Shown: positions 36,098 to 45,644 of the stretch, piece after piece
Layout: each line of letters begins with the position of its first letter
How positions within the stretch are numbered: the first letter of the stretch is position 1
Assembly: GCF_023051105.1 (NCBI RefSeq)
Contig: NZ_JALKIL010000021.1
Location: forward strand, 1-64,000
DNA from: Anaerobiospirillum sp. NML120449
GTDB taxonomy: Bacteria > Pseudomonadota > Gammaproteobacteria > Enterobacterales > Succinivibrionaceae
Direction: 5' to 3'
DNA length: 64,000 nt
Program-made: the position numbers and the translations under genes
The notes under the pieces: generated by a model
Database searches by the model: none
The model's input: only the letters and a program-made list of their open reading frames with translations
Told to the model about the DNA's origin: nothing

Positions 36098-37327
36098 TTA
36101 ATTGCTGACGCGGGAGTAGCTGCTTTCGTCTGCTGTGTCACGGATCAGCATGGTATTGTGCATGTAGGTGTTGGCAGGATAGACCACAGGATCTTCCTTG
36201 CAGCCTACGAGATCGCAGGAACTGAAATCGTCACGCTCATCGAGATAGCGGTCATAATTGCCGCGTGAAGTAGCGCCGGAAACAACACCTTTCTTGAAAC
36301 GTGGATCGGTGTAAACCTTCTTGCCGTCTGGACCAACTTGAACGCCAGGAGCGACCGGGGTGGTGCTGCCAGAACCTGTGTAACCGGTGTTATAGCCGGT
36401 GTTGTAAACCACAGGGGCTGACTGAGCTGCAGCTGCGGCAGCGGCTGCAGCAGGGTTAAAAGCCGGGTCAGAAGAGGTCTCGAAAACACCGCCTAATGGA
36501 CGGCCGTTTGCACCTACTACCTGAGCCTTGGTCAGAGCCTTGGCAGTGCGGGCACGCTCGAGAGCTTCAGCCTTCATCGGAGCCTGGAACAGGGCCAGCT
36601 GCTTCTCTGCCTCAAGGTACTTCTTCTTGTAGTAACTGGCATCGCGTAACTGCTCAGAGCTGATACCGGTGAAGCTGCAGTTCTTGGCAGCGGTGCGGTA
36701 GCAGGTTGGCAGCAGGGAATAAGGGATGACATCGGTGGCGGTGGCAATGACCTGACGGGTCTGCATGTTTACCACGCGGGATACCACTACTACACCACGG
36801 CTGTTGCGGGTGAAGGTGCCGCCGAGGAGATATTTGACCTTGGTGTCCTTGGCGATCTTCTTCCAGTTACGGGAGAGGATAAAGTCGCCGTCATTGGTTA
36901 CAGCCAGCTTGCCGGTGAGCTTGTACTCGGTGACCTCAAAGGCACGGGTAGACATCTCGTGAGTGAAGAACTCGGCAAGAGCGCGGCCCAGGTAACCGGC
37001 ATTCTCATAGGTGTCTGTATCCACGAATGAGGTAATGGCAATGCGTGGCATGGTCACAATTTTGACATCGCCGGTGACTGAAGAACGGTCCACTGGAGCA
37101 TTTGGCAGCAGGTGATAGAACATATTCTGCTGCAGCTGATCAGCCATACGGGCAGTAATGGAGCTGATCTCCATACCGGCCTGCTGATAAACAGTAGTCT
37201 CAGTTGGATTGTTTACACCCTCAATACGTGCAGAAGAGCCATTATTTTCCTCATAAGTTGGCAAGCTGCAGGCTGAGAGTAGCAGGCTGGCACATAAGCT
37301 TACCAGCAATGTTTTCTTTAATTGCAT
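36098..37327 (-). CDS. flgO: Outer-membrane flagellar lipoprotein FlgO with extended C-terminus
   Basis: A 409-residue lipoprotein. Lipobox LSAC sets Cys20. The FlgO domain occupies about residues 50-220 (ISSITARMADQLQQNMFY, ITSFVDTDTYENAGYLGRALAEFF, ILSRNWKKIAKDTKVKYLLGG, VSRVVNMQTRQVIATATDVIPY in pieces). Beyond it are a helical segment and then a poly-Ala stretch with a NTGYNTGYTGSGS-type linker (about 290-340), and a Cys pair near SSCDLVGCKEDP. The extension is absent from the shorter Vibrio FlgO I know. GAGG upstream supports the start. A sigma-54 promoter motif lies about 70 bases upstream of the transcript start region, so flgO heads flgO-flgP-flgN. Confidence 0.92.
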   Translation of the reverse strand: MQLKKTLLVSLCASLLLSACSLPTYEENNGSSARIEGVNNPTETTVYQQAGMEISSITARMADQLQQNMFYHLLPNAPVDRSSVTGDVKIVTMPRIAITSFVDTDTYENAGYLGRALAEFFTHEMSTRAFEVTEYKLTGKLAVTNDGDFILSRNWKKIAKDTKVKYLLGGTFTRNSRGVVVVSRVVNMQTRQVIATATDVIPYSLLPTCYRTAAKNCSFTGISSEQLRDASYYKKKYLEAEKQLALFQAPMKAEALERARTAKALTKAQVVGANGRPLGGVFETSSDPAFNPAAAAAAAAAQSAPVVYNTGYNTGYTGSGSTTPVAPGVQVGPDGKKVYTDPRFKKGVVSGATSRGNYDRYLDERDDFSSCDLVGCKEDPVVYPANTYMHNTMLIRDTADESSYSRVSN

Positions 37328-37409
37328 CTCCTGAACCTCAATCTCTTAGCGTAGCTGACAGGGCGATACCAGAGACTGTCGCTACAGAACATTCTAATCA
37401 GCATCAAGC

Positions 37410-37426
37410 TGCAATAACAATGCCAT
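37410..37426 (-). promoter_or_regulatory. Sigma-54 promoter upstream of flgO
   Basis: The minus strand reads TGGCAT-TGTTA-TTGCA with GG-N10-GC spacing, one mismatch in the -24 element. It would start transcription near 37398, about 70 nt before flgO. FlgO and FlgP are FlrC-dependent class III genes in Vibrio cholerae, which fits. Confidence 0.75.
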
Positions 37427-39586
37427 CGCAGACTAAGCTGGAGCATAATACCATTGATCAGCCGCAAAAACATGACCATGGACCACAGTTACAATACCAG
37501 GGCACTGTCAGGGCACAAAAAGATCATCACCCCTGCACACCACTGCCCGGCCGGCAGCATGACCTGACGGCCCCGCACGCACGCGGCAGACACCATATCA
37601 GGCTCAACTTCCACCATATTCACAGCACCAGGACACGCACCCGGCAAGCAAGAAAGCAAGCTTTCCCCTGCAAGGCGCACACATGATACCGCCATCAGAC
37701 ACCAGAACCATCCCGGTCACAACCACAGACCTCACGCCCCGGGCAACAGCCTCAGAGGGCTGCATAAGGCACTGATCTCAGGCGTTAACCTTATGCACTG
37801 ACCTCAGTATGTAACCACGGTATGCAACTACGGCATGTCGCCACGGCATGTCATCACACTGTGTGACAAAATCCCGGCCCGGCCTGGCTATTCCCGCGTG
37901 CTCCAAAAATAAAATCAGAGCAGCACAAAACTGCACAGTCCCAACAGCAAAAACAAGGCTGTCCAGGCACAGAAAGCACGGCATTGGTACTGACATTTGA
38001 ATACAGAGCAACAGGCGTGCCGCCGTAAATCTGTCAGTAATGCAAAGTGCTTCATAAAGCCATAAAGCACCCGCCCTGATCAGAGCGCGCACTCCACCAG
38101 CAAGACTTGCAGGCAGCCCCGGCTCAGTCACAATCACGCCCACTTTATTGTCTGCGCAGTAACCCAGCCTACGCCTGGCTCAGCACGGCCATCAGCGTCA
38201 GGACAGTAACTAAAACACTGCAGCAACTGAGCCCTCACTGACCATGCGCACATGGAGCATATGACACTCTCAAAGCTTATCCCTGCGCATTTGCTGACCA
38301 GGAGCTGAAGCATGCTGCTGACAGTACTCAAAGCTCACTGTGCCACGTCCCCAAAACAGATCAGCCCGGGCACCAGGCAGTTGGGCGCGGCAATTATGGT
38401 CGTCATTAGTCCCAAGTTCAGCACAGATAAAGGAAATATCAGCCTGCAGGGACAAAAATTACCGTCACAATGCAGATTTATATGACCTTCAGACAGATGT
38501 CACAGATGCCCAGCAGACCAACCTCAAGGCTGACCTTTCAGACCGATCTCAAGGCTGACCTTACTCAGCCCAAAGTCAAAAAAGTCACTGACCAGAAATC
38601 ATGCAGTGCTTTAGCGCTTTAATAGTAAATGGCACCGGGAACAGACAGGTCAGGCCACAACGCAATTGCCTGAGCAGGCAGTACGCACGCTGAAGCAAGG
38701 CTCCCCGATCATTGTCTCAGGATACGGACGAAGGACCAGACAGTGCACCATTGCACTGTGCGTCGCTCTGACAGCCGGACTGTCATAAAGCCCGGCAGAT
38801 AAACTTTAGTGCAGCTGTCTGCAGGCAGCTTACAGCATATGCTGGAAGAGCTGCTGCGGGCTGACTGAAGACAGCTGATATTCGCTTAATGTCTTATGTC
38901 ATTGCTGTATATATGCTAACGGCATAACAGGGCCCTGCTTTCAAAACGCCCCGATAAGGAGCAGCCCGGGCACAGCCAAAAGCGCAGCCCCTGAATACGC
39001 TCATCCCATGGAGTGCAGTTGCACTCCTGATGCACACTGACGGCAGCACTGCCCCGAGGCACAAAGGCTGACCTGAGCATGCCAGCAGAACGTACGGCAC
39101 ATGGCGATGGGCTGACAGTCTGTCCCGTAGACCAGGTACTGCCAGGACGAGTGGACAATTCAAAGGCAGCTCAATCCACCTGCAAGAGGCGCCAGCAACT
39201 TTATGCATATACAGGACGATTGAGAGGTCAGTTACCCAGGAAGTGGAGGTACTGGCACTGACTTCCGCGTGGTCAGGTCAGGTCAGTCGTGAGCAACGGG
39301 CTGCAGCAACAGCCAGGATTAACATGCCTGAAAAAGTTCAGGAGGCCCATGAGGTCAAGGAGCCATGGGAGCGTTCTGCGCATGCGGTTATAAGTGGATG
39401 CAGTCAGGCCGTGGTGCGGGCCAGTGATGAGTGCAGGCATCATATCTTATAATTCAGGCAGCACTGTGCTCTTTACCTGCAGTGAGACAAAAGGGGGTAC
39501 AATTCTCAGCTGCACTGCCCGGCCATGCTCTGCCCCTGTCAGCTGCGCTGCCCACTAATGTGATGCTTATCCGTAAGGCATCCGGA

Positions 39587-39758
39587 GTACCGGGACTTTC
39601 AGCTGCCGCATGCGGATGAATGTCCGAATGCGCCGGGTGTATCGGGACTTTCAGCTGCCGCAGGTTGATGCATGTCCGAATGCGCCTGGTGTACCGGGAC
39701 TTTCAGCTGCCGCAGGTTGATGCATGTCCGAATGCGCCGGGTGTACCGGGACTTTTAT
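39587..39758. repeat. 52-bp tandem repeat, about 3.3 copies, upstream of flgT
   Basis: Units start at 39587, 39639, 39691 and 39743 (partial), core GTACCGGGACTTTCAGCTGC then CATGTCCGAATGCGCCGGGT. Copies 2 and 3 are nearly identical. The array ends about 200 bases before flgT, so it may overlap its promoter region. Confidence 0.9.
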
Positions 39759-39958
39759 CGGTGCCACCTGGTGGTAATTTTCATTTGTGCATACTTTTTG
39801 CAGACTGTTTATTTCAGGTCATGCACTGTGGCGTATAACGTCATATAACCGGCCTTTTTCCGGGTGCGGCTGCTCCCTTTTACCGACAGTCAAGTCCAGC
39901 TGTTCGCCATTATATTCAGCCGACCCTGTGGTCATAATGGAATCATTGGAGAAATAAG

Positions 39959-41134
39959 ATGCGAGCTTACTTTAAAGCTATAGGAATTGCTCTTGCTCTT
40001 GCTTTGAGCAGCCAGGCTGCTGTTGCCGGGTGGTATACGGCCCGAGGCTCGGCTCCAATTATTGACGACAATATTGCCCAGGCCCGTCGCAACGCCATTG
40101 ACGACGCTCTGCGCAATGCCGCCCTGCAGGCCGGTGCTGATATCAGTATTGAACAGGTTATCGAGAACGGTACTCTGCTTGATGACAAGCTGCGTGTTAC
40201 CGCCCACTCCCCAATCCGTCGTATGACTGTGGTTGAAGAGAGCGAAAACGGCCGTGTCGTTACCGTTCTGGTCAAGGCCCTGATCAACGACGACAATATT
40301 GCTGACTGCTATGCCGGCAATATCAAGAAGACCATTCTGCCTTTCGTGTTCCGTTATCAGGATCCTGATGCTTCCTTAAGCGCAGCCGGTCTTAGCGATT
40401 TTGACACCTATCTTTCCGATCTGGTTTATTCAGGCGTGGCCCAGAGCCCTGCCCTGACTGTACTGCCAGCTGACAGACAGCGTCTGCTGATTCATCAGGG
40501 TTCTTCAGGTCCTGACTACAATCTGCAGCGTACTCTGGACTCCATCTCCCGCCGCACCCAGGCCCAGTTCATCATCGTCGGTAACATCAACTCTCTGGCC
40601 AAGTCCGATACTGCCAATTACGAGTTCACCAAGATGTTCTACAACCCTACCCGCACCATCAGATTCAATATTCAGGTATTTGATGTGTACAGCGGCCGTA
40701 TGCTGGTTTCCAAGGACTACCATGGCGATGCCGAGTGGACTCTGTCCAACCAGCGCTTCACCCTGCGCTCTGACAAGTTCAGCACCTCTGAATACGGTCA
40801 GCGTGTTCAGCAGCTGGCCAAATATGCCATTGCTGACATCGTCTCCAAGCTGCGCTGCCAGATTCCTGTAGCCCGTGTGGTTCAGGTCAATGACACCACT
40901 ATCCGTATTAACCTCGGTGAGAACGCCAACATCAGCAAGGGCATGAAGTTCAACCTGATTCACCGTACCGACTTTCAGGATCGTCACAACATGACCTACT
41001 TCCAGAACTCCACCACCGAAGCTCTGTACAAAGTTGTTGACGTATCCCCGACTGCAGCTACCCTCGAGCCTCTGGACATCAACCACCAGCTCATCAACGT
41101 TATGCTTGACGACCTGGTAACCTTAAAGCCATAG
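39959..41134 (+). CDS. flgT: Flagellar H-ring protein FlgT
   Basis: A 391-residue periplasmic protein that with FlgO and FlgP builds the H-ring around the basal body. The signal peptide ends near AVA-GW (residue 23). The N-terminal part (GWYTARGSAPIIDDNIAQARRNAIDDALRNAALQAGADIS) is the family hallmark. The middle domain contains RTQAQFIIVGNINSLAKSDT and the C-terminus is a small beta-rich domain (NISKGMKFNLIHRTDF). GGAGAA lies before the ATG. It is transcribed away from flgO, across 2.6 kb. Confidence 0.95.
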   Translation: MRAYFKAIGIALALALSSQAAVAGWYTARGSAPIIDDNIAQARRNAIDDALRNAALQAGADISIEQVIENGTLLDDKLRVTAHSPIRRMTVVEESENGRVVTVLVKALINDDNIADCYAGNIKKTILPFVFRYQDPDASLSAAGLSDFDTYLSDLVYSGVAQSPALTVLPADRQRLLIHQGSSGPDYNLQRTLDSISRRTQAQFIIVGNINSLAKSDTANYEFTKMFYNPTRTIRFNIQVFDVYSGRMLVSKDYHGDAEWTLSNQRFTLRSDKFSTSEYGQRVQQLAKYAIADIVSKLRCQIPVARVVQVNDTTIRINLGENANISKGMKFNLIHRTDFQDRHNMTYFQNSTTEALYKVVDVSPTAATLEPLDINHQLINVMLDDLVTLKP

Positions 41135-41209
41135 GCCAAAGGTAAGCCGACAGGCACAGACAAAGGTCCAGTCCGGTCCCATGACCACGCCGGACCGCGA
41201 CCAGCTGCC

Positions 41210-41245
41210 AAAAAGGAGGAGCTCCACAGGGGCTCCTCCTTTTTT
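41210..41245 (+). terminator. Intrinsic terminator after flgT
   Basis: Stem AAGGAGGAGC / GCTCCTCCTT with a 7-8 nt loop and a T-run of seven; A-rich on the left so it could act on both strands. About 76 bases past the flgT stop. Confidence 0.9.
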
Positions 41246-41333
41246 GTCCGCCAGGTCTATGCTTCACCTATACGGATATCGCCTGGGCCCTTACCTCTTG
41301 CAGAAATCTCACATTTGATTTAGAATATCTGGG

Positions 41334-41417
41334 TATATTTATTTATTTATTTATTTATTTAATTATTTAATTAATTATTTAATTATTTATTTAATTATTT
41401 ATTTAATTATTTATTTT
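41334..41417. repeat. AT-only tetranucleotide-like tract
   Basis: About 84 bases of T and A only, built from TTTA/ATTT and TTAA units (TATTTATTTATTTATTTAAT and similar). It is extreme for this GC-rich region and sits between two terminators, with no gene in it. Possible roles include a DNA-unwinding or curvature element or slippage-prone repeat. Confidence 0.85.
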
Positions 41418-41425
41418 TTGTTGTT

Positions 41426-41463
41426 AAAGGGATGCTGGATTAAAGCTTGGCATCCCTTTTTTG
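41426..41463 (+). terminator. Intrinsic terminator after the AT tract
   Basis: Stem AAAGGGATGC / GCATCCCTTT with a 14-nt loop and a T-run of six. No gene ends just upstream, so it may end a short transcript from the AT tract or serve as a second flgT terminator. Confidence 0.8.
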
Positions 41464-41931
41464 TGTGTTTTGACCGACCATGGGTCGGTCCCCCCTGAGC
41501 TCCAAAATAGCCCCCTAATCATCACTCATGCAAGGTACGCGATTGATGGGTGATAAAAAGGCCATTCTTAAGTTCAGGGGTATGGGTCTTGAGCCCCACC
41601 TCAGGCCAGGCCGCAAGCAGTCCCCGCTTCAGCTCCTGATCTGCGCATCTGGTACAACCAGCACTGTCCCTGCTCAACCGCACCTGAACGCAGACCGTTG
41701 CAGGTGCTGTCCAGCGTCACGCAAAAGGACACATTTAGTAGCGTGAGCTGTACAGCGGTGCGGATCGGTTTACCGCCTGGGACTGCGGCTGTTGTGCAGG
41801 CAGGCATTGCGGGGCTTACAGGACATGTCTTGCGGTGTCGGAGCAGCAGTGGCATAACACTGCAATGAGATTATGGCAGCATGAAGCTGTGCCAGCCAGT
41901 TGCAGCCGCTGCAGCTGTGGCAGGCATAGCG

Positions 41932-41959
41932 TTGTATGCATTTATCTTTCGTGTATAAT
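41932..41959 (+). promoter_or_regulatory. Sigma-70 promoter of the tRNA-Arg gene
   Basis: TTGTAT (41932-41937), 16 bases, then a perfect TATAAT (41954-41959), nine bases before the mature tRNA. Confidence 0.75.
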
Positions 41960-41968
41960 ATGCGCCAC

Positions 41969-42043
41969 GTCCCCATAGTTAAATGGATATAACAAGCCCC
42001 TCCTAAGGGCTAGTTGTAGGTTCGATTCCTACTGGGGGCGCCA
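41969..42043 (+). tRNA. tRNA-Arg(CCT)
   Basis: A 75-nt tRNA decoding AGG. The acceptor stem pairs GTCCCCA with TGGGGGC (one G-U wobble), then discriminator G and an encoded CCA (42041-42043). The anticodon stem is AGCCC/GGGCT with loop CTCCTAA, anticodon CCT at 42002-42004. The T-loop TTCGATT is standard. It has a good promoter. I see no signs of integration at its 3' end. Confidence 0.97.
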
Positions 42044-42385
42044 CCTCACAAAGCCGGGATCCTACATCCGGTACTTACTCCCGACCATCACGGTCAAATC
42101 TCCATTTTCATCACTCCCACTCTCCCACTCCCATTTTCCTCCCCCGGGATCAGTGTATTAATACCTGTCATGGCTGTTATGGCCTGCGGCCGCAGCGCTG
42201 CTCATTTATGCAAATAGCTCCTGGTGCATCCAGGCGACGGCTGTTGCCTGCGCTATGGTCAACGTGCTTTTGCTTGTGTGAGGCATGCGCTTTTTATAAA
42301 GTGCAGATTTGCTAAAATTTAGCCTGCAGCAAGTCACCTTGCCAGGTGGCCCGAAATCAGTTTTTCAGCTTTATACAGGTACATT

Positions 42386-42913
42386 ATGCTTTCCATGCAA
42401 GAGGCCCTGCAGACAGCCTTCACCAAACGACTGAGTCTGTCAGGAAGATCAAGCCGCTCAGAGTTCTGGTGGCTCTATCTTGTGTCCGTTCCATGCTTTA
42501 TTGTTGCTACCTACATTGCCCGCATGGGATTTATCTTCTCCCTGCTGGGACTGGCCCTGTCTCTGGCAACCTTTGCCATGGTCATTGCCTGCATGGTCAG
42601 ACGCATGCACGATCGTAATTTCACCGGCTGGCTGGTGCTGATTATTTTTGTCCCTACTTTTGGCATTCTCATACTGCTGTTGCTCTGTACCCTCAAGGGC
42701 ACTGAAGGGCCTAACAACTACGGTGAGGATCCCCTCCAGAGGCCAGGATCGCCTGGCAGTAACGGCTCCTCAGGCTCTGGCAGAAGCCATAATATCGAGC
42801 GTAATGGATGGGGCAGTCCTGAAACTGAGGATACAGAATTTCAGCGCAAACTGCGTGGATTCTTTGACAAGGATAATGATAAGGGCAATGATGGAGGTTC
42901 CTTTAAGCCCTGA
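42386..42913 (+). CDS. DUF805 membrane protein 1 of 6
   Basis: A 175-residue inner-membrane protein of the DUF805 family, whose function is unknown. The N-terminal family motif is present: FTKRLSLSGRSSRSEFWWLYLVSV. Three or four hydrophobic segments follow, with VRRMHDRNFTGWLVLIIFV, and the end of the domain has GTEGPNNYGEDP. A hydrophilic Gly/Ser/Asp-rich tail of about 55 residues follows. First of six tandem paralogs between the tRNA and the TRAP gene, all rightward. Confidence 0.9.
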   Translation: MLSMQEALQTAFTKRLSLSGRSSRSEFWWLYLVSVPCFIVATYIARMGFIFSLLGLALSLATFAMVIACMVRRMHDRNFTGWLVLIIFVPTFGILILLLLCTLKGTEGPNNYGEDPLQRPGSPGSNGSSGSGRSHNIERNGWGSPETEDTEFQRKLRGFFDKDNDKGNDGGSFKP

Positions 42914-43218
42914 GCCTCACAGCGTGCACGGCCACTGACCAGGACCGCCCGGACAGCACTGCCGCACCGGCCGCACCATGGCCATGCCATGGCCGCGCCA
43001 GCCCTGCGGGCTGTTGCAGGCCGCGACCAGGCTGTTGCAGGACAAGACCAGTCTGCAACAGGCAGTGACCTGGTCCAATGCACCTGGCCGCCTCTTGTTA
43101 TGGCATACGTTACGGTTCATGGGGCTATCTGTATCCTGGTACTTAAGCACGCCCACTACACTGTGTGGTCGGCAAAACTCATTGCAGCAGCTCCGGCTGT
43201 TCTGCTCTGGAGCATAAG
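42914..43218. other. Gap between DUF805 genes 1 and 2
   Basis: About 305 bp without a gene. It contains an inverted repeat GACCAGG-CTGTTGCAG / CTGCAACAG...GACCTGGTC (43025-43075), which could form a long hairpin, but no T-run follows. Confidence 0.5.
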
Positions 43219-43896
43219 ATGAATGTAAAAGATGCCCTGATTATCGGCTTTAAAACCAAAGGTCTGAGATTTTACGGACGCAGCAGCCGTGCTGAGTTCT
43301 GGTATTTCTATATCTCTACCTGCATCTTTATTGCCCTGTCATGGAAGCTCAATATCATTCCGGTAGTCGGAGGCCTGCTGCAGGCCATAGCGGTGCTGGC
43401 CATTGTGGCCTGTCAGATAACTGCCACCATAAGACGCTTTCATGATCTCAACATGGATGGCCGCTTTGTCCTGTTCCCTTATCTGATGGGCATAGTCTAC
43501 GCTGCCGGTGTAGGCCCGCTGCGCGCCACTCAGCCTCAGTACGCTGACCTTATTCTCAATACCCTGACCACTCTGGCAGGTCTTAGCTATGCCTCCATTC
43601 TCATCATGTGCGCCATGCGCGGTACCGTGGGCAAGAACAAGTACGGCACTGACCCTCTGGACAAGAGCACTCCTCCTCAGGACTTTATCAATCCTGACCA
43701 CATGAAAGCCCCTGATCTCATGGGCGATCCATGGAAGCGCTTTAAGGACAAGGTAGACCAGGAAAAGGCCCGCAAGGCTGCAGGTCAGAAAGATCCCGGC
43801 TTTATCGCCGTTCCTACCCCGGGCTCTGACAAAAAATCTGAGACCGGCGCCAGGGATGATAACCAGAACTCCTCAGGCAAAGACCAGAACAAATAA
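43219..43896 (+). CDS. DUF805 membrane protein 2 of 6
   Basis: A 225-residue DUF805 inner-membrane protein. N-terminal motif GLRFYGRSSRAEFWYFYIS, central TIRRFHDLNMDGRFVLFPYL, and the domain end GTVGKNKYGTDPLD. A charged Lys/Asp/Gln-rich tail of about 80 residues follows the last membrane segment. I chose the ATG at 43219, where GGAG lies seven to eight bases upstream, instead of the longer frame from 43165. The gap downstream contains a 30-bp tandem array. Function unknown. Confidence 0.88.
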   Translation: MNVKDALIIGFKTKGLRFYGRSSRAEFWYFYISTCIFIALSWKLNIIPVVGGLLQAIAVLAIVACQITATIRRFHDLNMDGRFVLFPYLMGIVYAAGVGPLRATQPQYADLILNTLTTLAGLSYASILIMCAMRGTVGKNKYGTDPLDKSTPPQDFINPDHMKAPDLMGDPWKRFKDKVDQEKARKAAGQKDPGFIAVPTPGSDKKSETGARDDNQNSSGKDQNK

Positions 43897-43988
43897 GTCC
43901 AGGGCCCGGCCCAGCCGCCAGCTGTCCTTGCTGCAGCCAGTCACATGAGTCTGTTCAGGCTTTCATGGCCATGGTGCAGCCGCCCCTG

Positions 43989-44095
43989 GAGCCGCTGCAC
44001 CTGCTGCATACGCCCTTGCGGCCGCCGCACCTGCTGCATACGTCATTGCGGCCGCCGCACCTGCTGCATACGTCATTGCGGCACAGGCCATTGCG
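43989..44095. repeat. 30-bp tandem repeat, about 3.5 copies
   Basis: Units start at 43989, 44019 and 44049, core CGGCCGCCGCACCTGCTGCA followed by TACGTCATTG. Copies 2 and 3 are nearly identical. It lies in the gap between DUF805 genes 2 and 3. Confidence 0.85.
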
Positions 44096-44186
44096 GCGTA
44101 TGCCTTTGCGCCTCCGCCCCTGAGACACTGGCACGGCTGCAGGCAAATAACGTTTCATAACTACCTGACAAACAGGAACCACTTTT

Positions 44187-44624
44187 ATGCATTATTTCTT
44201 TCAGGCCATCAAAGTCTGCCTCAAGGACAAGCTCTTTATCACCGGCGGCCGTGCCGGGCGCATGGAGTTCTGGCTCTTTACCCTCTTTGCTGTAGCCGTA
44301 AGACTGGCTCTGTACCCTCTTACCACTATCCAGTACTTTGGTGTGGTCTACTCCATCATCAACTTCATAGTCTTTGTGGCTCACTACACAGCCATTGTAC
44401 GCCGTCTGCATGACTCCGGCCGCACCGGTCTGCACCTGGCCCCGGTCATGATTGGCCTGCTGATGATTTTCGCCGGCTTTGTGGCTGCCATTCCAATGGC
44501 AGTTACCGCAGGCGAGGTATTAGCCGGTCTGGGCATTATTTACCTGCTGGTTCTGTGTGCTCTGCCTGGCAACCCTAATGCCAACGAATACGGCCCGGCC
44601 CAGCCGCTGCCTGCAAAGCAGTAA
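44187..44624 (+). CDS. DUF805 membrane protein 3 of 6
   Basis: A 145-residue DUF805 protein, the shortest of the six and without a long tail. It has KLFITGGRAGRMEFWLFTLF, then IVRRLHDSGRTGLHLAP, and ends with GNPNANEYGPAQPLPAKQ. Three or four membrane segments. AGGAA lies upstream of the ATG. The motif RMEFW replaces the usual RAEFW/RSEFW. Function unknown. Confidence 0.88.
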   Translation: MHYFFQAIKVCLKDKLFITGGRAGRMEFWLFTLFAVAVRLALYPLTTIQYFGVVYSIINFIVFVAHYTAIVRRLHDSGRTGLHLAPVMIGLLMIFAGFVAAIPMAVTAGEVLAGLGIIYLLVLCALPGNPNANEYGPAQPLPAKQ

Positions 44625-44810
44625 CAGGCACAGCCACCAAGCCCGACTTAGGCCACTAAATGGCATGGGCCGCCATGGGCCCTGGCCCTCTGGCCCTGGC
44701 AGCAGGGCCGGTCCTGTCTTGCAAGACCAGCCGGGCGGCAGACCTGCTGCTGCGGATAAAACCGTCAGCAGCAGCTGGCAGGAAAGTGAAGAGTGCATAA
44801 GGAGAGCACC

Positions 44811-45392
44811 ATGAGTTTAAATGGCATGCTGACCACGATTAAACAGTCGCTTACGGTCTGCTGTGTTACCAAGACATTTAACTTCCGCGACCGTGGCTGC
44901 CGTGCGGAATTCTGGCCCTTTTTTATCTTTACCTATCTGGCCTCCTCAGTTCTGGCACTGCTGGTACAGATTCCTTTTGTCGGTCCGGCTGCCGCTGCCC
45001 TTATCAATCTGTATCTGCTCATAGCCCTTCTGTCAGCTGCCGTAAGACGTCTGCACGATATCGATCGTCCGGGCACCTTTGTGCTCCTGCCCCTCATTCC
45101 CGCCTCGGTAATGACAGGCACCATCATCTGGAGACTGATATCCTACGAGAGCCTTGAGGGACTCAATCCGGGCACCACCGAGGCCGCCATTTTCCTCATC
45201 ACTGTCATTTCCCTTATCTACCTGCTGGTGCTTTTCCTTACCGCCGGTACCTTAGGTCCTAACAGCTATGGTCCGGACCCGACCGATCCGGCCAATGAAG
45301 ACTACCGTCTGTGCCGCCGCCCCGGTGAGGGCAAGGACAGCAGCAGTGACAGAAACAAAGGCGAGGGCAAGGACAGCTCGGCTACTTTCTGA
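44811..45392 (+). CDS. DUF805 membrane protein 4 of 6
   Basis: A 193-residue DUF805 protein: KTFNFRDRGCRAEFWPFFIF, AVRRLHDIDRPGTFVLLPLI, then GTLGPNSYGPDPTDP and a hydrophilic tail with two similar GEGKDSSS repeats. I chose the ATG at 44811, preceded by AAGGAGAGCACC, over the earlier ATG at 44793. A strong terminator follows at 45412-45452. Function unknown. Confidence 0.9.
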   Translation: MSLNGMLTTIKQSLTVCCVTKTFNFRDRGCRAEFWPFFIFTYLASSVLALLVQIPFVGPAAAALINLYLLIALLSAAVRRLHDIDRPGTFVLLPLIPASVMTGTIIWRLISYESLEGLNPGTTEAAIFLITVISLIYLLVLFLTAGTLGPNSYGPDPTDPANEDYRLCRRPGEGKDSSSDRNKGEGKDSSATF

Positions 45393-45411
45393 TCTGTGCA
45401 GACTCAAATGC

Positions 45412-45452
45412 AAAAATGCCGGAAATCCACCATGGTGGTTCCGGCATTTTTT
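45412..45452 (+). terminator. Intrinsic terminator after DUF805 gene 4
   Basis: Long stem AAAAATGCCGGAA / TTCCGGCATTTTTT with an inner CCACC/GGTGG helix. It lies about 20 bases past the stop. Confidence 0.9.
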
Positions 45453-45644
45453 ATCAAATGTTCCGCATAAAATACAGCTTTCATGGCATCTGATCACAAT
45501 ATTTCTGTCTGGTACTTGGGACCTGTGGCCTGACTGCCTTAAAATCGTAAAACATGCTGTCCGTGAATTCACCCGTATGAGAATACAGCAGCATGACAAT
45601 ACAACATAAGGAAAACTGGAACCTGATGTTCCGGGGAGAATATT

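Larger units (their letters stand above)
37328..39958. other. Long divergent gap between flgO and flgT
   Basis: It holds the flgO sigma-54 promoter, a perfect GGAGTGCA/TGCACTCC inverted repeat near 39010-39027, and a 52-bp tandem array just upstream of flgT (39587-39758). About 2.6 kb is far more than two divergent promoters need. I see no genes in it; open frames of 60-160 residues have no family-like features. Confidence 0.55.
41135..42385. other. Gap from flgT to the first DUF805 gene, with one tRNA
   Basis: It holds the flgT terminator, an AT-only tract, a second terminator and the tRNA-Arg gene. The rest has no gene. TAAAAT at 42313-42318 may be a -10 for the DUF805 genes, with a weak TTTTTA upstream. 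Confidence 0.6.

Noticed and set aside
37204..37686. 160-residue open frame between flgO and flgT
   Set aside because: Overlaps the sigma-54 promoter and the flgO start on the other strand; no Shine-Dalgarno; composition (His, Gln, Pro, Thr-rich) without motif.
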